NCBI RefSeq assembly: GCF_030052815.1
Contig: NC_079495.1
Span: forward strand, 111,192,584-111,256,583
Source of the DNA: Hevea brasiliensis
Lineage: Eukaryota; Streptophyta; Magnoliopsida; Malpighiales; Euphorbiaceae
Length of the DNA stretch: 64,000 bases
Direction of reading: 5' to 3'
The translations under genes and the position numbers were made by a program. Shown one piece after another: positions 23,701-36,371 of this stretch. Position 1 is the stretch's first letter; every line of letters starts with the position of its first letter. Under the pieces are notes generated by a model that saw only the letters and a program-made list of their open reading frames with translations, was not told where the DNA came from and did no database searches.

Positions 23701-26151
23701 AAAATACTAGATAGTTTAAAATGAAACGATATGCATAAAGATTTTACAGCTAATTATGTCGATGATAAGACTTTTCTTCATTAATTGAGAGTCCTCAATA
23801 ATGAAGGGTATTCTATAGGTTTTAATTAGCCTATTCCTTTTGAATTAAAGTCCTAATTAAAAGGAATGAAAATCTATACCCATATCAGTTCATGCATATT
23901 CACACCACACCCTCAATTATTTGGATGCCAATGAGGAGGTGAATGATTAGCGAGCCGAGAGTTCTCTTCACTCATTGTGAATCTCTAGGGATCAAATAAT
24001 ACCTCTTCGGAATTAGAGTCCTAATTCGGGGAGGGAGAAATTTAATAAATACATAATAAATTAAACAAACTCAATCTCAACTCACTTTAAGGTTATCCCA
24101 TTTACTTGTGTTCTTGGGATACTCTGAATAGTGAAATATCAAGCGTTCCTATATCGGGAACCAATATTGTAGTTTTAATCCCAAAATTATCGACTTTAAC
24201 TTATAAAGAGTATATCATTAAATCTACTTGCCCTCGTTAAGGGATGATATGGGGTGCCTATTAGTAGTCTGCCCTAGAGTATATTATTTAGTATGTATCT
24301 TGTGCATATTTTATTAATAAAAGGCAATTTTATTTTTTCATTTACATAATGTATTTATGTGGAATAGAAAATGTCCATTGATATTTTGTTAGAAATTTTA
24401 TTCTTAAGTTGTTAAGAATATGAGTGACAGTATTTCTAGTACAAAGTATCATAAATTGATTCACAATCGAGGATACTTCACACAGGACATTAATTATCCA
24501 GAAAGATTATTATTATGTTTGTTCCCAAAGTATTTATATGAGATATAAATAAGATGGAGTGGTAAGTCTCATGTCACATAACAAATATGATAGGCACTTA
24601 TACATGATAAGTAGGCCGAACCAGTGACGCATATGACAAACACATGGAGTTTACTCTTGTAAATGCATTGTCATATATCATATCAGTGCATATAATCTTT
24701 AGACCTGAGATAACACAGTTATCTTGTATATAAGTAGTTTGAGTTTGATACTGCTTTCATACTTGCACTGTGTATGGGTATATGGGCATGTGCTGGCTCC
24801 TACTAGTTATATATAGAGATAAGGGTTTGATCAAGATGGAATATGTTACCCTAAGTAAATAGGGGTAAAATCCTATGTTCATTTAATTATTCTTAATGTT
24901 TCAAGTTCCTAGCCAGGACAGACAGATTTAGTCAGAAAAGAGTTTCTGACAAGAAAATCTAATTAATCAAGAACTGGAATTAAAAGAGAACATAATGTTC
25001 ATAGCAAATGGGGTTTGACATTAACCATGATTCCAGCTTGAATTGGGATTTTGTAACGGAGAGATTCTAGTGCATGGTAACATATGATTATAAGTTCATT
25101 TAAGGTATTCCTTGTTACTGATTGGGTGGCCATGGCATGCTATGCAAGGTGTCAACCATGGTTTATGAGATGCCTAAAATGATTTAGAGAGATCATTTAT
25201 GATAAGAAAGGGTTATGATGATATTAAGAGTTAATATCATATCTCATTGCCAATTAGTGATGAGTCTAGTGAGTCACACACATACACAAGTTAATCACCA
25301 AGTAAAATGTGATTTAATTGATTAATTAAAGAGTTTAATTGATTAATTAAATAGATTTGATTTGCAATAAGATTGCAAAGTCCCTAACATGGCTTGAAAC
25401 CAAATCTAGGTTATTGGATGTATAGTATAAGTTAAATTTATATTTAAAGTGTTTAAATATGAATTTAATTGTGAGAAATTAATTAATGGAGATTAATTAA
25501 TTAATTTATATTTGATATAAATTGATTAGAAGAGGAGAAATAATGATTTTGGGTTGAGAATTCAAAATTAGAACATAAGGGTAATTTGGTCATTTTACAT
25601 GGTGATATGTGGCACCATGAGATGGTGACACATGGCATTATATAAGTTTACCATTTGTCTTCCTATCATGCAAGGTGATCAAAGTCAAGATTAAGTATAG
25701 CTTTGATACTTGGCTTAATGTGATTAAGTCAATTAAAAATAAGATGCAATGTGGTGGTAGCATGTGGCAAATGGTTTAAGTGATTATTTGACCTAATTAT
25801 AAAAGAGAAAAGAAAAGAAGAAACAAATAACTCTTTTGTCTTTCAAAAGGTGGCGGCACCTCTCTCCCTCTCCCTCTCCTTGCTTTTCTACAACAATTCA
25901 AAGAGAATTACTCCATTCCCTTTGAATTAAAATTGCTAGAAATTATTTCTAGTGTCCTATACACACATATAACCTCTCTAAAAGCAAAATCCCAAATTAT
26001 AAATGGTTAGCAAGGCTTGAGAAGCAAAGTTGGGGGCTGCCCATTGGTGATCTTAGTGTCACACCTTACCCCTCTGTAAGGCATAACATGATCCCGTAGA
26101 ATACCTAATGAACTACCGCACTTCACCTACCGATAACTCATTAAGTACCCT

Positions 26152-27185
26152 CCGCAATTAAAGCAGGCTCTAGTGGTCCAATAACACTCCCCCCCATGAA
26201 TCTTGCCACAAGTCTCACACAGGCGGGCAGAATGTGAACCCCTTCTCGACTGCTAACCAGACCTAGGGGGTCTCTGTCCGGAAAGTCTGCCCCTACCAAA
26301 TCTTCCAACTCGACCCCTGCTGGGTCCACTAAACTTCTTTTTCTTTCCAGAGGTACCACCAGAACTCAGCTCTACTGACTTTTCCCCCTTATCTTTTTCT
26401 AATTTCTTAGCTTTCTCTGATTTTTCTTTTACTGGGGTTGCTTCTGATTCTATTCTTTTCAACTCAAGTGCTTGAGACATGAGCTCTGAGAAGTTGCTGT
26501 GTCGAAATCCCACAACTTGCATCCTTATGCTGGGCTTCAAACCCGTCTCAAATCTCTTGCACCTTGCCTTACTGGTAGTAAGGAGACTCCCTGCATAATG
26601 ACTTAAGCGGGAGAACTCCCTCTCATACTCTGCCACTGATCTATTCCATTGTTTCAAACTTAAAAATTCTTGCAGTTTCTGATCAACATATGCATCTGGG
26701 ATGTATTTCTGTCTAAATTCTCTGATGAAGTCATCCCAGGTTAGCACTGGTGGTTCAGCCAAGCTGTGGGAGATGGTCTTCCACCAACCATACGCATCCC
26801 CTTGCAGTAGCAACACAGAATACTCAAACTTCAGTTCATCTTGGTAGTGCAGCTTCTTAAATACTCTGTCCATTTTTTCAAGCCATTGCTCTGCCTCTAA
26901 AGGGTCCACTGTACCCTTAAATTCTGCAGCCCTATACTTCAGTAATTTATCATACTGTCTAGCTGGAGGCAGTGGTTGTGCCACAGGTGTCTAGGGTGGA
27001 GCTTGAGCAGGCATACCCCCAGTCATTTGTTGAAACATCACAGCAATTTGCTGTGCGAACTGTGCAGGAAACTGCGACATTTGTGAGGCTGGTGCTACTG
27101 ATCCATTGACATTCGGTAAAGCTGGGGCTTCCCCTTGTGCCTCAGCTTCAACAGACTGCTCAACTGAGCGATCCCCTTCTTCCAT
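26152..27185 (-). pseudogene. Truncated gag of the Tekay-type element
   Basis: From the ATG at 27185 a Pro/Gln-rich leader (FPAQFAQQIAVMFQQMTGG) is interrupted by an in-frame TAG near 26990. The retrotransposon gag domain follows, with hallmark segments EAEQWLEKMDRVF, YGWWKTISHSL and FIREFRQKYIP, and then a basic Lys/Gly-rich tail. A frame change near 26260 precedes the zinc knuckle, which is cut by the internal deletion. No protease, reverse transcriptase or integrase remains. The element is defective in several ways. Confidence 0.85.
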
Positions 27186-27354
27186 TTCAGTTTGAAGTTA
27201 GGGTATCTCCTGAACAAGTAACACATGGAGATTTCCCTCCGTTAGTTCATATTTATGATGTAATGCACTGTATATAACAATTATGGACATTGAGCAGTTG
27301 TACTTACCAAAGAAAAGACACAAATTCTCAAGTTAAAACATACTTTAAAAATTT

Positions 27355-27366
27355 GCTCTGATACCA
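27355..27366 (-). other. Primer binding site, initiator tRNA-Met type
   Basis: TGGTATCAGAGC on the minus strand lies 8 bases inside the LTR end at 27375, the standard minus-strand priming site of copia and Tekay-type gypsy elements. Confidence 0.85.
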
Positions 27367-27374
27367 CCAAAACA

Positions 27375-30300
27375 TGTCACACCTTATCCCTCTGTAAGGT
27401 ATAACATGATCCTATAGAATACCTAATGAACTACCGCACTTCACCTACCGATAACTCATTAAGTACCCTACAAGGGATTTTAAAATAGTTTTCTTATTTT
27501 TGATAAGTGGTGAGCATTTTTTTATAAGTATTTAAAATATTTAATCGAAATTAAAAACTAGTTTAAACTTTTTGCCCATTTTATTTTTTCGCAATTTTCT
27601 AAAAATTTTGACAGAGTTTCTTTTATATTTTGAGAAAACAGTTCTTCAAATACCTGTAAAAAGTACTTCTAAAAATGTTTTCTCAACAACTACTTCAATT
27701 TCACAATCAAACTCAATCCATTTCAACAACTCCACAATCATTTCAATCAATTTCTCAAGTTTAAAATTCAATAATCCTCAAAATACTAGCAATACATTTC
27801 ATTCAAATTAAATAAAATAGTTCCACTCATATTTCATTAGAGACAAAATAATTTATATACATCCTTACAAAATTTACATCAAAAGAAATACAAACTAAAC
27901 TTTATTACAAACTTCATACAAATTTTGCACAAGCTGCTCAAGACCCATTTACATGTCCATACATTTATATGCAATACATACATCAAAAGAAATATTTATA
28001 ATTAGGGTATAAATTATACCCGATAACTTCAAGCTGAATGATCTTTAATCCTTAGCAGCTCAGTCTGCTGCTCTTCTAGTCTTTGTATCTGCGACAGCAA
28101 TAGAAGCTATCACTGAGTACTAGGACTCAGTGGTGCACAACATACTAAAATAATCTTTATGCAAAACTTAAATCACATTTATTCAAAAATTTGACTGAAC
28201 ATGAGAATTAAGTACAAATCATGCATTATGAGATTTTAATCCCAAAAATTTCATTTTGAAGGATCAAATCACATTTCATAAAACCCACAGTTAGATCATG
28301 CCATTCGAAACAAATAGAATCTCAATAGCCAGAAGCTAAAGAGAAATCACATCACAAGGCTAGTTAGCTCAAATATATGAATATCCATTCACATCCTCTT
28401 CTACTGGCACACCTCAACACTTCTCTAAAGAAGGAATCAAAATTCGAAACTAATTACCCCCACTAGTCGTGCTAGTGAGGTGTTCAAATATATGGTCAGG
28501 ACACTGTGGTTTCAAAACTTATCTTAATAATTTGCTAAACATTGTCATTTCAAATATACACAATATCTTTCACAATTTAAATCAAAACATCATAAATAGG
28601 GTCACAATACTTTCAACAATTCAAAGCAAAAGTAAAATGCATATTTCATTCACTTAATCAATAAATTTTAAAGCATAGTGATGTTGTGCACAAACCTCAA
28701 GCGAGTCGCCTTTTGGCCTTAACTCGGTTCCTCGGGTTCTTTCCCGGTATTCTTTTCAACTAAAACACACAATTTTATAGTGTTTCAGTGCCATAACTTA
28801 GCATAAATCCAAAAATAAATTTAACTTCACTTTTACCTAGGTCTAACGTGCTAAACTCGACGTTCTTGAAATTTTGTGTTTTGGGGTTACTATTCACTAT
28901 ACTATTCAAGTCAAATTGTTGACTTTCTAAGGCTTAATAGGTATGGGAATTCAAACTTTACCCACATACCACATTTTGGTCACTAAATTTATTAGTTTTG
29001 ATTATTTATTCAAATTCTAAGTCTTTTAGGTAAATTTGATAAATTTTCAGTTTTGGTGTATAAGGTTGCACAGTTCCATTGGTCACTTTACTGTTGAAAT
29101 TTGGCAAAACTTCCTTCACAGAAAATGTTCCCTATTGTCTTAAGTTTATTCTCCTTTTTGAATCACTCCAATTGGAGTTTTTAAGCTCAAGTTATAGCCA
29201 AAATACAGTTACTGATCATGTTGCAGATTTTAGTTCTGCATATTTATTGCTCCAACTTCGTTCAGCAATTTGATCAAGTTAAGTCCATAATTTGGTCTAA
29301 TTTTCTTCATATGAAATGTTCTACTATGTCTTAGGTTTCCATTGGTTTGAAACTTTACTGTTCATATGGCAAATCTGCAGTTCTGCAGATTCAGTGACTC
29401 AACTTTGCTCAATAATTTGATTGGGTTAATGGCATAATTTGGGTTTGTGTTCTTCATAAAAGTTTTAGGTCTATATCTCATCTAACCACTGGTAAAATTT
29501 TAGGTCATTTTAACTTGCCTAGCTCGAGTTATGACTAAATGAATAAACACTATTCATTTGGTCAGTTTGTACAGAGGCAGATTGTGATTTTTCAAGTTTG
29601 GTCAATTTGTTCATTAGGTTTTGGTCACTTTTTAGGCATACTTCCTGAATGAAAATTGTGTCATTTAGTGTCTATTTTTATTCCCAATTGGTCTCATACC
29701 AATTGGACTTGTAAAATTTCATTTTTGGTCCTTCAAAGTTGACTTGGTCATGCTGCCAACAGCATGACCACACTCAATCCGAATTTGGCCTTAACACCAA
29801 CCATTCCTACACACTTCATTTGGTCACAAATGACCATTTCTCAATTCAAATTAGGTCCAAAATATTATTTACAAGTTTCTCACATTTTTTATCTCTAAAC
29901 CCTAATGTCCAAAACTCTAATTCACAAACTCTTGCATTTAGCTACTTCCAAAGCCTTTAATCATAACCATTCAACTAATTAAAGTTCATATACTCATTCA
30001 AACCATTCAAATCATAAAAGAACACCCCCATACACATGCTGGCCGAATTTCAGCTTGGTCCCTCAACAATTTGTTTCATTTCATTTTAATTTTATTTACA
30101 AGTTAATCAAGCTAAAAATACAACAAATAAACTAATTTTTTTTTATCTTAAATCACTAATCTTGTTAGGTGTTTTTAAGCTTTCCTTTTTTCTTCTTTCT
30201 TTGATGACCAATCTCCTTCTCAAGTGACTAGAACAAGTTTTTATGAAGCAATTATGGGAGAAGTTGAGGTTTAGTAAGGATTTCAAAGCTTGAGTGCAAG

Positions 30301-31038
30301 CTTTAATGGAGTTAGCAATGGTGAGGGAGAGAGAGATGGGAGGCGGCAAGGGATAAGAAGAAGAAGGCTTTTTGATTTTTTTTTCTTTTCTTTTGTCTTT
30401 TTATGTCTTAGGAAGACCCAAAAATCTAATTAATTAAATTCACAAATTCTTATTTTTATGGCATCATGCATGATGTCATGCATGATGTCATCACCTTTTT
30501 AACTTTTTCATTTTCTCTTCTTTTTTTTATTAGTTCTTTAATTTAATTCTCGATTCTGAAATTTTCTTTTCTCCGATTTTATTTGATAGTTAGGTCAGGA
30601 GTCAACTCTCGGGGTCAATTGACCAAATTGCCCCTCGCCAGTTCATCCCGGTTTGCAAATAATTCAATATTTCTTTTGGCTCCCTGACTTAATTATTTGA
30701 CTGGCTTAACAGTTCTTTTTTGTGATTTTCTCTTTTCCACTGTGTTCGTAATAGTCCTAAGGACCACTGCGTCATATTTTACGGTTCGAAATTTGAGTTC
30801 AAAATGACTTCGCAGTCGTTCCTGAGACGATCACCCATCGCTGTGACTCTCGGCTCGTTTAACTTCTTATGTTCTGTTTTTTTCTTATTTATACTTAACT
30901 AATTGGAAATTACTAATTATTTGTATTTATGGCTTCTTTAGTTGTCTTAAGTGTGGTTCTAATCCCCTTAATTGTCCAGACCGACACCGGTCACCGAAAC
31001 AGTGAAATATACCAGGCTATACAAACAGGGGTGTTACA
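27375..31038 (-). repeat. Full LTR (3.66 kb) of the Tekay-type element
   Basis: On the minus strand it runs from TGTAACACCCC (31038) to GGTGTGACA (27375). The length is normal for Tekay/Del chromoviral LTRs. The scattered short ORFs inside it (27.5-30.4 kb) have low-complexity products and are not genes. Confidence 0.85.
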
Positions 31039-31670
31039 CTTAGTGTGGACAAGCTAGAGGGATAACACTTGGGGTCCTAGGTGCTTCCTAAAGGTGCTAA
31101 TTGCATCCATAGTGCATCAAAGAGGTTAGTGCTCAAACTCCTCTTTTAAACTAGGGTTTAAATGAATTAATTTGTTAATTCACAATCTTGAATGGCAAAC
31201 ATAGATCTTAATAAATATTAAAAGTGTTTTAATATGCGATTGAGCATTGAAATTAATTAGGCACATAAGAGATGCGGCATAATGTGTGAAACCCTAGAAG
31301 AAATTTTTGAAATTCAATGCTCCAATGAACCAATCAACATGCTTCCGCTCCTTCAGTCCCCACACGTATGCGGACCCCGAACTTAAAATCTATGTTTTAG
31401 AAGTGGCATTAAGAATTTTTAAAATAATAAACAGTTTTCTTTAATTTCCCTAAAAATTAAAGTAGTAACTCCTCACTTTTCCACTTTGGTGAGAATCGTT
31501 CGGCGACCGCAAAACCCTTGCGGCAACATCCTCTAATGTGATTACATCTTTTTCATTTGAAGTTCTATTGATGATATATTATAATTGCCTACAAGCTTTG
31601 ATTTAGTAAACCCTCAGGTGTCATTTAATTTCTTGCTAACTGCCATAAATTGTATGAAATATGTTAACAG

Positions 31671-31777
31671 GAGGAAATCCATCTATCATTGGCAGTTTCA
31701 GTGGATTATGTGCTTCCATGGGTGTTGTGGCAACATTCTTATCTGCAACCTTGGTCAAGCGATTGGGCATTTTAAAG
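31671..31777 (+). pseudogene. FPN3: FPN3 exon 11, stranded between retroelements
   Basis: Begins right after GTTAACAG and ends AAG before GTAGTC. It translates in phase with exon 10 as a ferroportin segment containing [20 protein letters not shown]. It is intact in itself, which shows that the 14.7-kb stretch before it is an expanded intron and not the end of the gene. Confidence 0.88.
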
Positions 31778-31917
31778 GTAGTCTTTTTGCTTCTTGCACG
31801 TGTTACAGCTCTATTAAAAGTTCTGGTTCTAGATCTTGTTCTTATATTTTGCTTCTCTTTGGCCATGCAGGAGCTGCTGGTTTGGTATTTCAGGCTTCAC
31901 TTCTCACCGTCACTGTA

Positions 31918-33642
31918 TTGCACTCATTTCATATAGGCATTTTAGGGTAGTTTTGCATCCATTTTGCCCTTATATTTTAGTATATTTATGTTTTTAGCTT
32001 TATTTTAGCTTTTTTGTTAACTTTAGTTACTTTATATTTAATTTTTGTAATTTTATTATTTTTAATAGGTTTTTGTGACAAATTGAGAGTCAATGAGTGC
32101 ATTAGAAAGTGATTTGAAGAAATTTGGAGCTCCTTGAGCATGGAGAAAAGTTAAAGAAATCAAGCATTGAAAGATCAAGTTAGCCGAAATTTGCTTGAGA
32201 CTTTACTTATGATGTTGCCTAGGGTATTTCATATTGCTTAACCTTAAGCCTGGTAAAGCCACAAGTCAAACACGGCTTAAATCCTACACGTTTAAGCTTT
32301 CATCCCAAAACATGCCGAGAATTACTTGAGATCCTGCTTGAGATCCTGCTTAGGGTAAGCAGCAGTGCTTAAGGTGCAGCATAAGTCAAGCTGGAAGTCA
32401 AGTATGAGCAGAAAAATCCATTTTATTCCAAGCCTGCCGAGATCTGCCGAGGGTCTGCTTAACCTTAAGCAGATAGTTCAACCAGAGGCTGAAATTTGTT
32501 GAAGAAGTTGCTTAGAGTTAAGCAGTATCCTAAGCAGACTGCCTAGAACGTGAATAATGCTGCTGACTTGGATAATTTTACACCTCATGTCCTATCTACT
32601 CCTTGGCTCTTATCTATTTTTAGGCAACCTTTGGGACCATATAAAAGCATCATTTTCTAGCTTTTGCCACAAAAGGAAACGGGAAGAAACAAAAGGAAAG
32701 AAAAAAAAATTATAAATAGAGAGAGGAGGAAGGCGCCATTTTTCTGAGGGAGGAGCTGCTGCAACTATCTTTGGGAGCTCCAGAAATCAGAGTTTTGGGT
32801 TCTTCTACCTGGGTTTTTCTATTTTTAGTCCTCTTATCGTGTTTTTCTTTACTTTTCCATCAATCTTTCTTGTAAATACCAACATGAGTAAGTAAACTCT
32901 TTAGATTTCAGAGTTGGAAAATATATTTTAGATTAATTTATGGATTTAGATTAGGTATTTCCATATTTTATATAAATATGAGTTTTGATTCCTTCCTTAT
33001 GTGCTTGATTTACTTGCCTAATGTTGGTACCCATTGGGTATTGTGCTAATCTTTAATTGAAGGACCGAAAGGTGAAAGTCATTGATAGATAATCAAGGAT
33101 TGGAAGTTAAAATTACCTAGATTTAGAAATAAACTAGAATTTTAAGAGGAATTAATGATTGGTTACAAAACTTAATGGGTTTTAAAGTAATCAAATAACA
33201 TACGAAAGTGGGTTTAGTTATTTTAGAATACACTTTGGTTTGCTTGTAAAAGATATCAAAGGAATTTAGAATCAATAACCTTCAAACTCTATTTTTCTCT
33301 AAAACTTGGAATACCCAAGATAAATTCCAATTAATTTATGCATAAACCCCCAACTCTGGAATCACTTTTAACATAATTAGACTTTAATTTAAATTACCCG
33401 TTATTAATTTAGTTTAATTGCAAATTAGATTTAGAATTTATTTATTTGCTCTTTACCATTCCAATTAGATTAATCAATTTACTTTGCTCATTTACATTTA
33501 TCATTTATTCATCAATCATTAGCCCAAATAATCGCTTTATTCATAGTTTGGTACTCAAATGACAAATCCTCGTGGGAACGATACTTTACTCATCACTCTA
33601 TTACTTGAGACGACCCGTATACTTGCGGATACGCCCATCAAG
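31918..33642 (+). repeat. 5' LTR of Athila-like element
   Basis: About 1725 bp. It contains many copies of GCTTAA/TTAAGC words (32180-32560), a likely TATA region CATATAAAAGC near 32638, and ends CGCCCATCAAG before the primer site. It is clearly diverged from the 3' LTR by many substitutions and small indels, so the insertion is not recent. Confidence 0.88.
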
Positions 33643-33646
33643 TTTT

Positions 33647-33665
33647 TGGTGCCGTTGCTGGGGAT
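33647..33665 (+). other. Primer binding site, Athila type
   Basis: TGGTGCCGTTGCTGGGGAT, five bases after the 5' LTR. The family form is TGGCGCCGTTGCCGGGGA; both differences are C to T. Confidence 0.7.
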
Positions 33666-33790
33666 TTGATTTTTGTTTGATATTGAACGATTGTTTGTTT
33701 GGTTAATTTGGGCATTTTATTTTATTTTTAATTTCTTTTACCATTTTACTTTGAGAATTTATTTATTTTGTTTTTTAGGTACTTTATTTT

Positions 33791-35287
33791 ATGAGAAGGA
33801 CAAAAAGTGAAGAAATCAATTTATTCTTTGATCCAGAAATCGAAAAGACAGCAAGAGCTTTAAGAGCAGAATCTAAAAGGAGAAAAGCTGAAATTAAAGC
33901 TCAATAACAACAAGAAAGAGCACAAGAGCAAGAGCAATTACAAGAAGAAATGGCTAACAATAATAACAATCGCTCTGTGAAGGATCACGCCTATCTTAAC
34001 ATTGGGGATTTCATGCCAAGTATCACAAGACCAAGAGTAGAAGCTAATAATTTTAAACTAAAGCCTGCACTTTGTCAAATGGTACAACAATCACAATTTG
34101 GAGGAAGTCCAAGTGAAAGTCCACATGTGCATCTAGCACACTTTCTTGAGATCAGTGATATGTTGAAGATAAATGGAGTTTCTGATGATGCAATTTGACT
34201 CAGGTTATTTCCTTTTTCTTTGAAAGACCGAGCTAGAGAGTGGTTACATTCTTTGCCACCGGGTTCTATCACAACATGGGATGAACTTTTTCAAGCATTT
34301 TCAGCTCAATATTTTCCACCAAGCAAGACAGCTAAGCTAAGAAATGAGCTGACTTCTTTCAAACCTAGAGATGATGAGAGCTTGTATGAAGCATGGGAGA
34401 GGTACAAGGATTTGCAAAGAAGATGTCCACATCATGGGATTCCTAAGTTGATGCTTGTTCAACACTTTTACAATGGAGTTTCACCAGCTATTAGAAATAC
34501 AATTGATGCATCTTCTGGAGGTGATCTTATGGAGAAATCTGAAGATGAAGCTTTTTCTGCTCTAGATAAAATTGCTTATAACAACTACCAATGGAGTTGT
34601 GAGAGGAATGAGATTAAGAAACCAGCTGGTATGTTCGAGCTTAATGCTATGAATATGATTAATGCTAAGTTTGATGCTTTGACAAGGAAGATGGACAAGT
34701 TAAGTATGAAAGTAAATTCTTCAGTTGGAGGTTCAAATAACTTAGTAGATGTTGGAGCTGCAAATGTCAACTGTGCAACTAATTTTTCTACATTTAGTCA
34801 AGATTTTTCAAGTGAGCAAGTAGATTATGTGGGGAACTATAATCAAAGACCAGGTGGTAACCCATTTTCTATAACTTATGATCCAGCATGGAGAAACCAC
34901 CCCAATTTCTCTTGGGGAGGTAAACAAGGACAACACCAAAATTTTCAGCAACCTTCTGGGTATCAACAACATCAGAATTTTCAGCAGAATATAGGTCCTC
35001 CTCCTGGAATTCCCAAACCTCAAAATGGGCCTGCTCCACCACAACCACAACAACCTCCACCACAACAAGCACAACCAGACAAGACAGCTAGATTGGAAGC
35101 CATGATTGAGACTCTATTAGTGAGCCATCAAAGTCAACAAGAAATGATTTCTCAATTAGCATCTAAAGTGGATCAAATGGCAACACACAACAAAATGTTA
35201 GAGAATCAAATAGCTCAACAGGCTAGCTCTTCAAATAGTAAAGCTTTTGGGAAGCTTCCCAGCCAACTTGAGAATCCAAGGGAGTAG
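33791..35287 (+). pseudogene. Athila-like gag, broken by in-frame stops
   Basis: Reading begins MRRTKSEEINLFFDPEIEKT at 33791. Stops occur at 33904-33906 and 34196-34198, and a third at 35285-35287. The longest open piece (34220-35287, 355 residues) holds the gag domain (REWLHSLPPGSITTWDELFQ, LVQHFYNGVSPAIRNTIDAS) and then a Gln/Pro-rich stretch. This is the capsid-like protein of a plant Ty3/gypsy element. It is not functional as a single polypeptide. Short ORFs on the opposite strand here are shadows. Confidence 0.88.
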
Positions 35288-36371
35288 TGCAATGCTGTTA
35301 CTTTAAGAAGTGGAAAGGTAATGGGGGAAGAACACAAAATTGAAGTAAAGTTGAAAGAAAAGAAAGATGAGTGTGAGAGTGAATCCACTTCAACTAAAGC
35401 TAAAGTTAGTAAGGAAGCAAATGAAGAGAAAGAAGATAAAAAGAAAATAGAAGAGAAATATGTGCCTCCTGCACCGTAAAAGCCTCCATTGCCCTTTCCT
35501 TAGAAGTTTCAGAAAGCACAATCAGATAAGCAGTTGGGGAAATTCCTTGAAGTTTTAAAGAAGTTGTATATCAACATTCCATTCACCAATGTCATTTCTC
35601 AAATGCCTTCTTATACTAAGTTTTTGAGGGAGATTTTATCAAATAAAAGAAGGTTGGAAGATTATGAAACTGTTGCACTTACTGAGGAGTGCAGTGCTAT
35701 ATTGCAGAACAAGCTCCCACCTAAGCTAAAAGATCGTGGAAGTTTTTCCATACCATGTCACATTGGAGAAACAAGTATTGAGAGAGCATTATGTGACTTG
35801 GAGGCTAGTGTTAGCTTAATGCCGCTTTCCATATGTGAGAAGTTAAAGGTTGGAGATCTAAAGCCCATAACTATTTCTTAGCAGTTAGCTGACAGATCTA
35901 TAAAGTATCTAGTTGGGATTTTAGAATGTGCCATTAAAAGTTGGGAAGTTTTTCATTCCAGTGGATTTTATTGTACTAGAGATGGAGGAGGATGTAAGAA
36001 CGCCCATCATACTTGGAAGGCCATTTTTAGCTACTGCAGGAGCTAATATAGATGTAAAGAATGGGAAACTGAAGTTTACAGTGGGGGAGGAGGAAATAGA
36101 GTTTAATTTATTCCAACATTCCAAGGAACCAGCTGTGATGAATTCTTATTATAGGGTAGATGTTATAGAGCATGATGTTGAAATTGAAGTTACTAAACTA
36201 GAGGAAAATCAAGCTATTCCAATGCAATGCAATCAGCATAAAGAGCGAAAGAAAAAGTCAGCTTTACCACCTCATTTGATTAACAATGAAGCTTCGAAAG
36301 TTAAGCTCAAGCCTCCATCAAAATCACTCAAAAGAGGAGATTCATCTAAAGTTTGTAAGAATATTCTTTAA
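35288..36371 (+). pseudogene. Athila-like aspartic protease remnant
   Basis: After a Lys/Glu-rich linker with stops at 35477-35479 and 35501-35503, the protease region reads SFSIPCHIGETSIERALCDL then EASVSLMPLS, so the usual DLGAS-type active-site Gly is Glu. A further stop lies at 35879-35881 and a frame change follows. The second protease landmark IILGRPFLATAGANIDV is in a different frame (35928-36371). The reverse transcriptase expected next is absent. Confidence 0.82.

Larger units (their letters stand above)
26052..31043 (-). mobile_element. Tekay/Del-type Ty3-gypsy deletion derivative with CTTAG target-site duplication
   Basis: The element is 26057-31038, flanked by CTTAG at 26052-26056 and 31039-31043. 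Oriented on the minus strand it begins TGTAACACCCCTG, has a full 5' LTR (31038-27375), a primer binding site TGGTATCAGAGC (27366-27355, matching initiator tRNA-Met), and gag. It then jumps inside the gag zinc knuckle (CETCGKIHGGECYW, then FNCG) at about 26151/26152 to the last 95 bp of the 3' LTR. All of pol and most of the 3' LTR are gone. The 95-bp remnant differs from the full LTR at four sites, all transitions. It cannot transpose on its own. Confidence 0.88.
24250..31340. mobile_element. LTR-like repeat (solo or truncated LTR) split by a Tekay-type insertion
   Basis: The two halves are about 24250-26056 and 31039-31340; they read continuously once the inserted element and one CTTAG copy are set aside. 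The left half starts GGTGCCTATTAGTAGTCTGC and the right half ends in TGCTCCAATGAACCAATC. No coding sequence is seen. It resembles a plant LTR, but I found no flanking duplication or primer site, so class and borders are uncertain. Confidence 0.45.
16932..31670 (+). other. 14.7-kb FPN3 intron 10 filled with nested retroelements
   Basis: The upstream exon ends at CAGCGTG before GTACTG (16932) and the next coding segment resumes after GTTAACAG at 31671 with in-frame ferroportin sequence ([16 protein letters not shown]). Everything between is non-ferroportin: LARD/Tat-like repeats at about 17.2-24.2 kb, an unclassified LTR-like repeat at about 24.25-31.34 kb, and a Tekay-type derivative inserted into the latter. 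Normal FPN3 introns of this gene here are 100-1100 bp. Confidence 0.85.

Noticed and set aside
27572..30349. Short ORFs between 27.5 and 30.4 kb
   Set aside because: They lie wholly within the Tekay-type LTR and have low-complexity products.
34585..35074. Minus-strand ORFs with Val/Leu-rich products
   Set aside because: Shadows of the Gln/Pro-rich gag coding strand of the Athila-like element.
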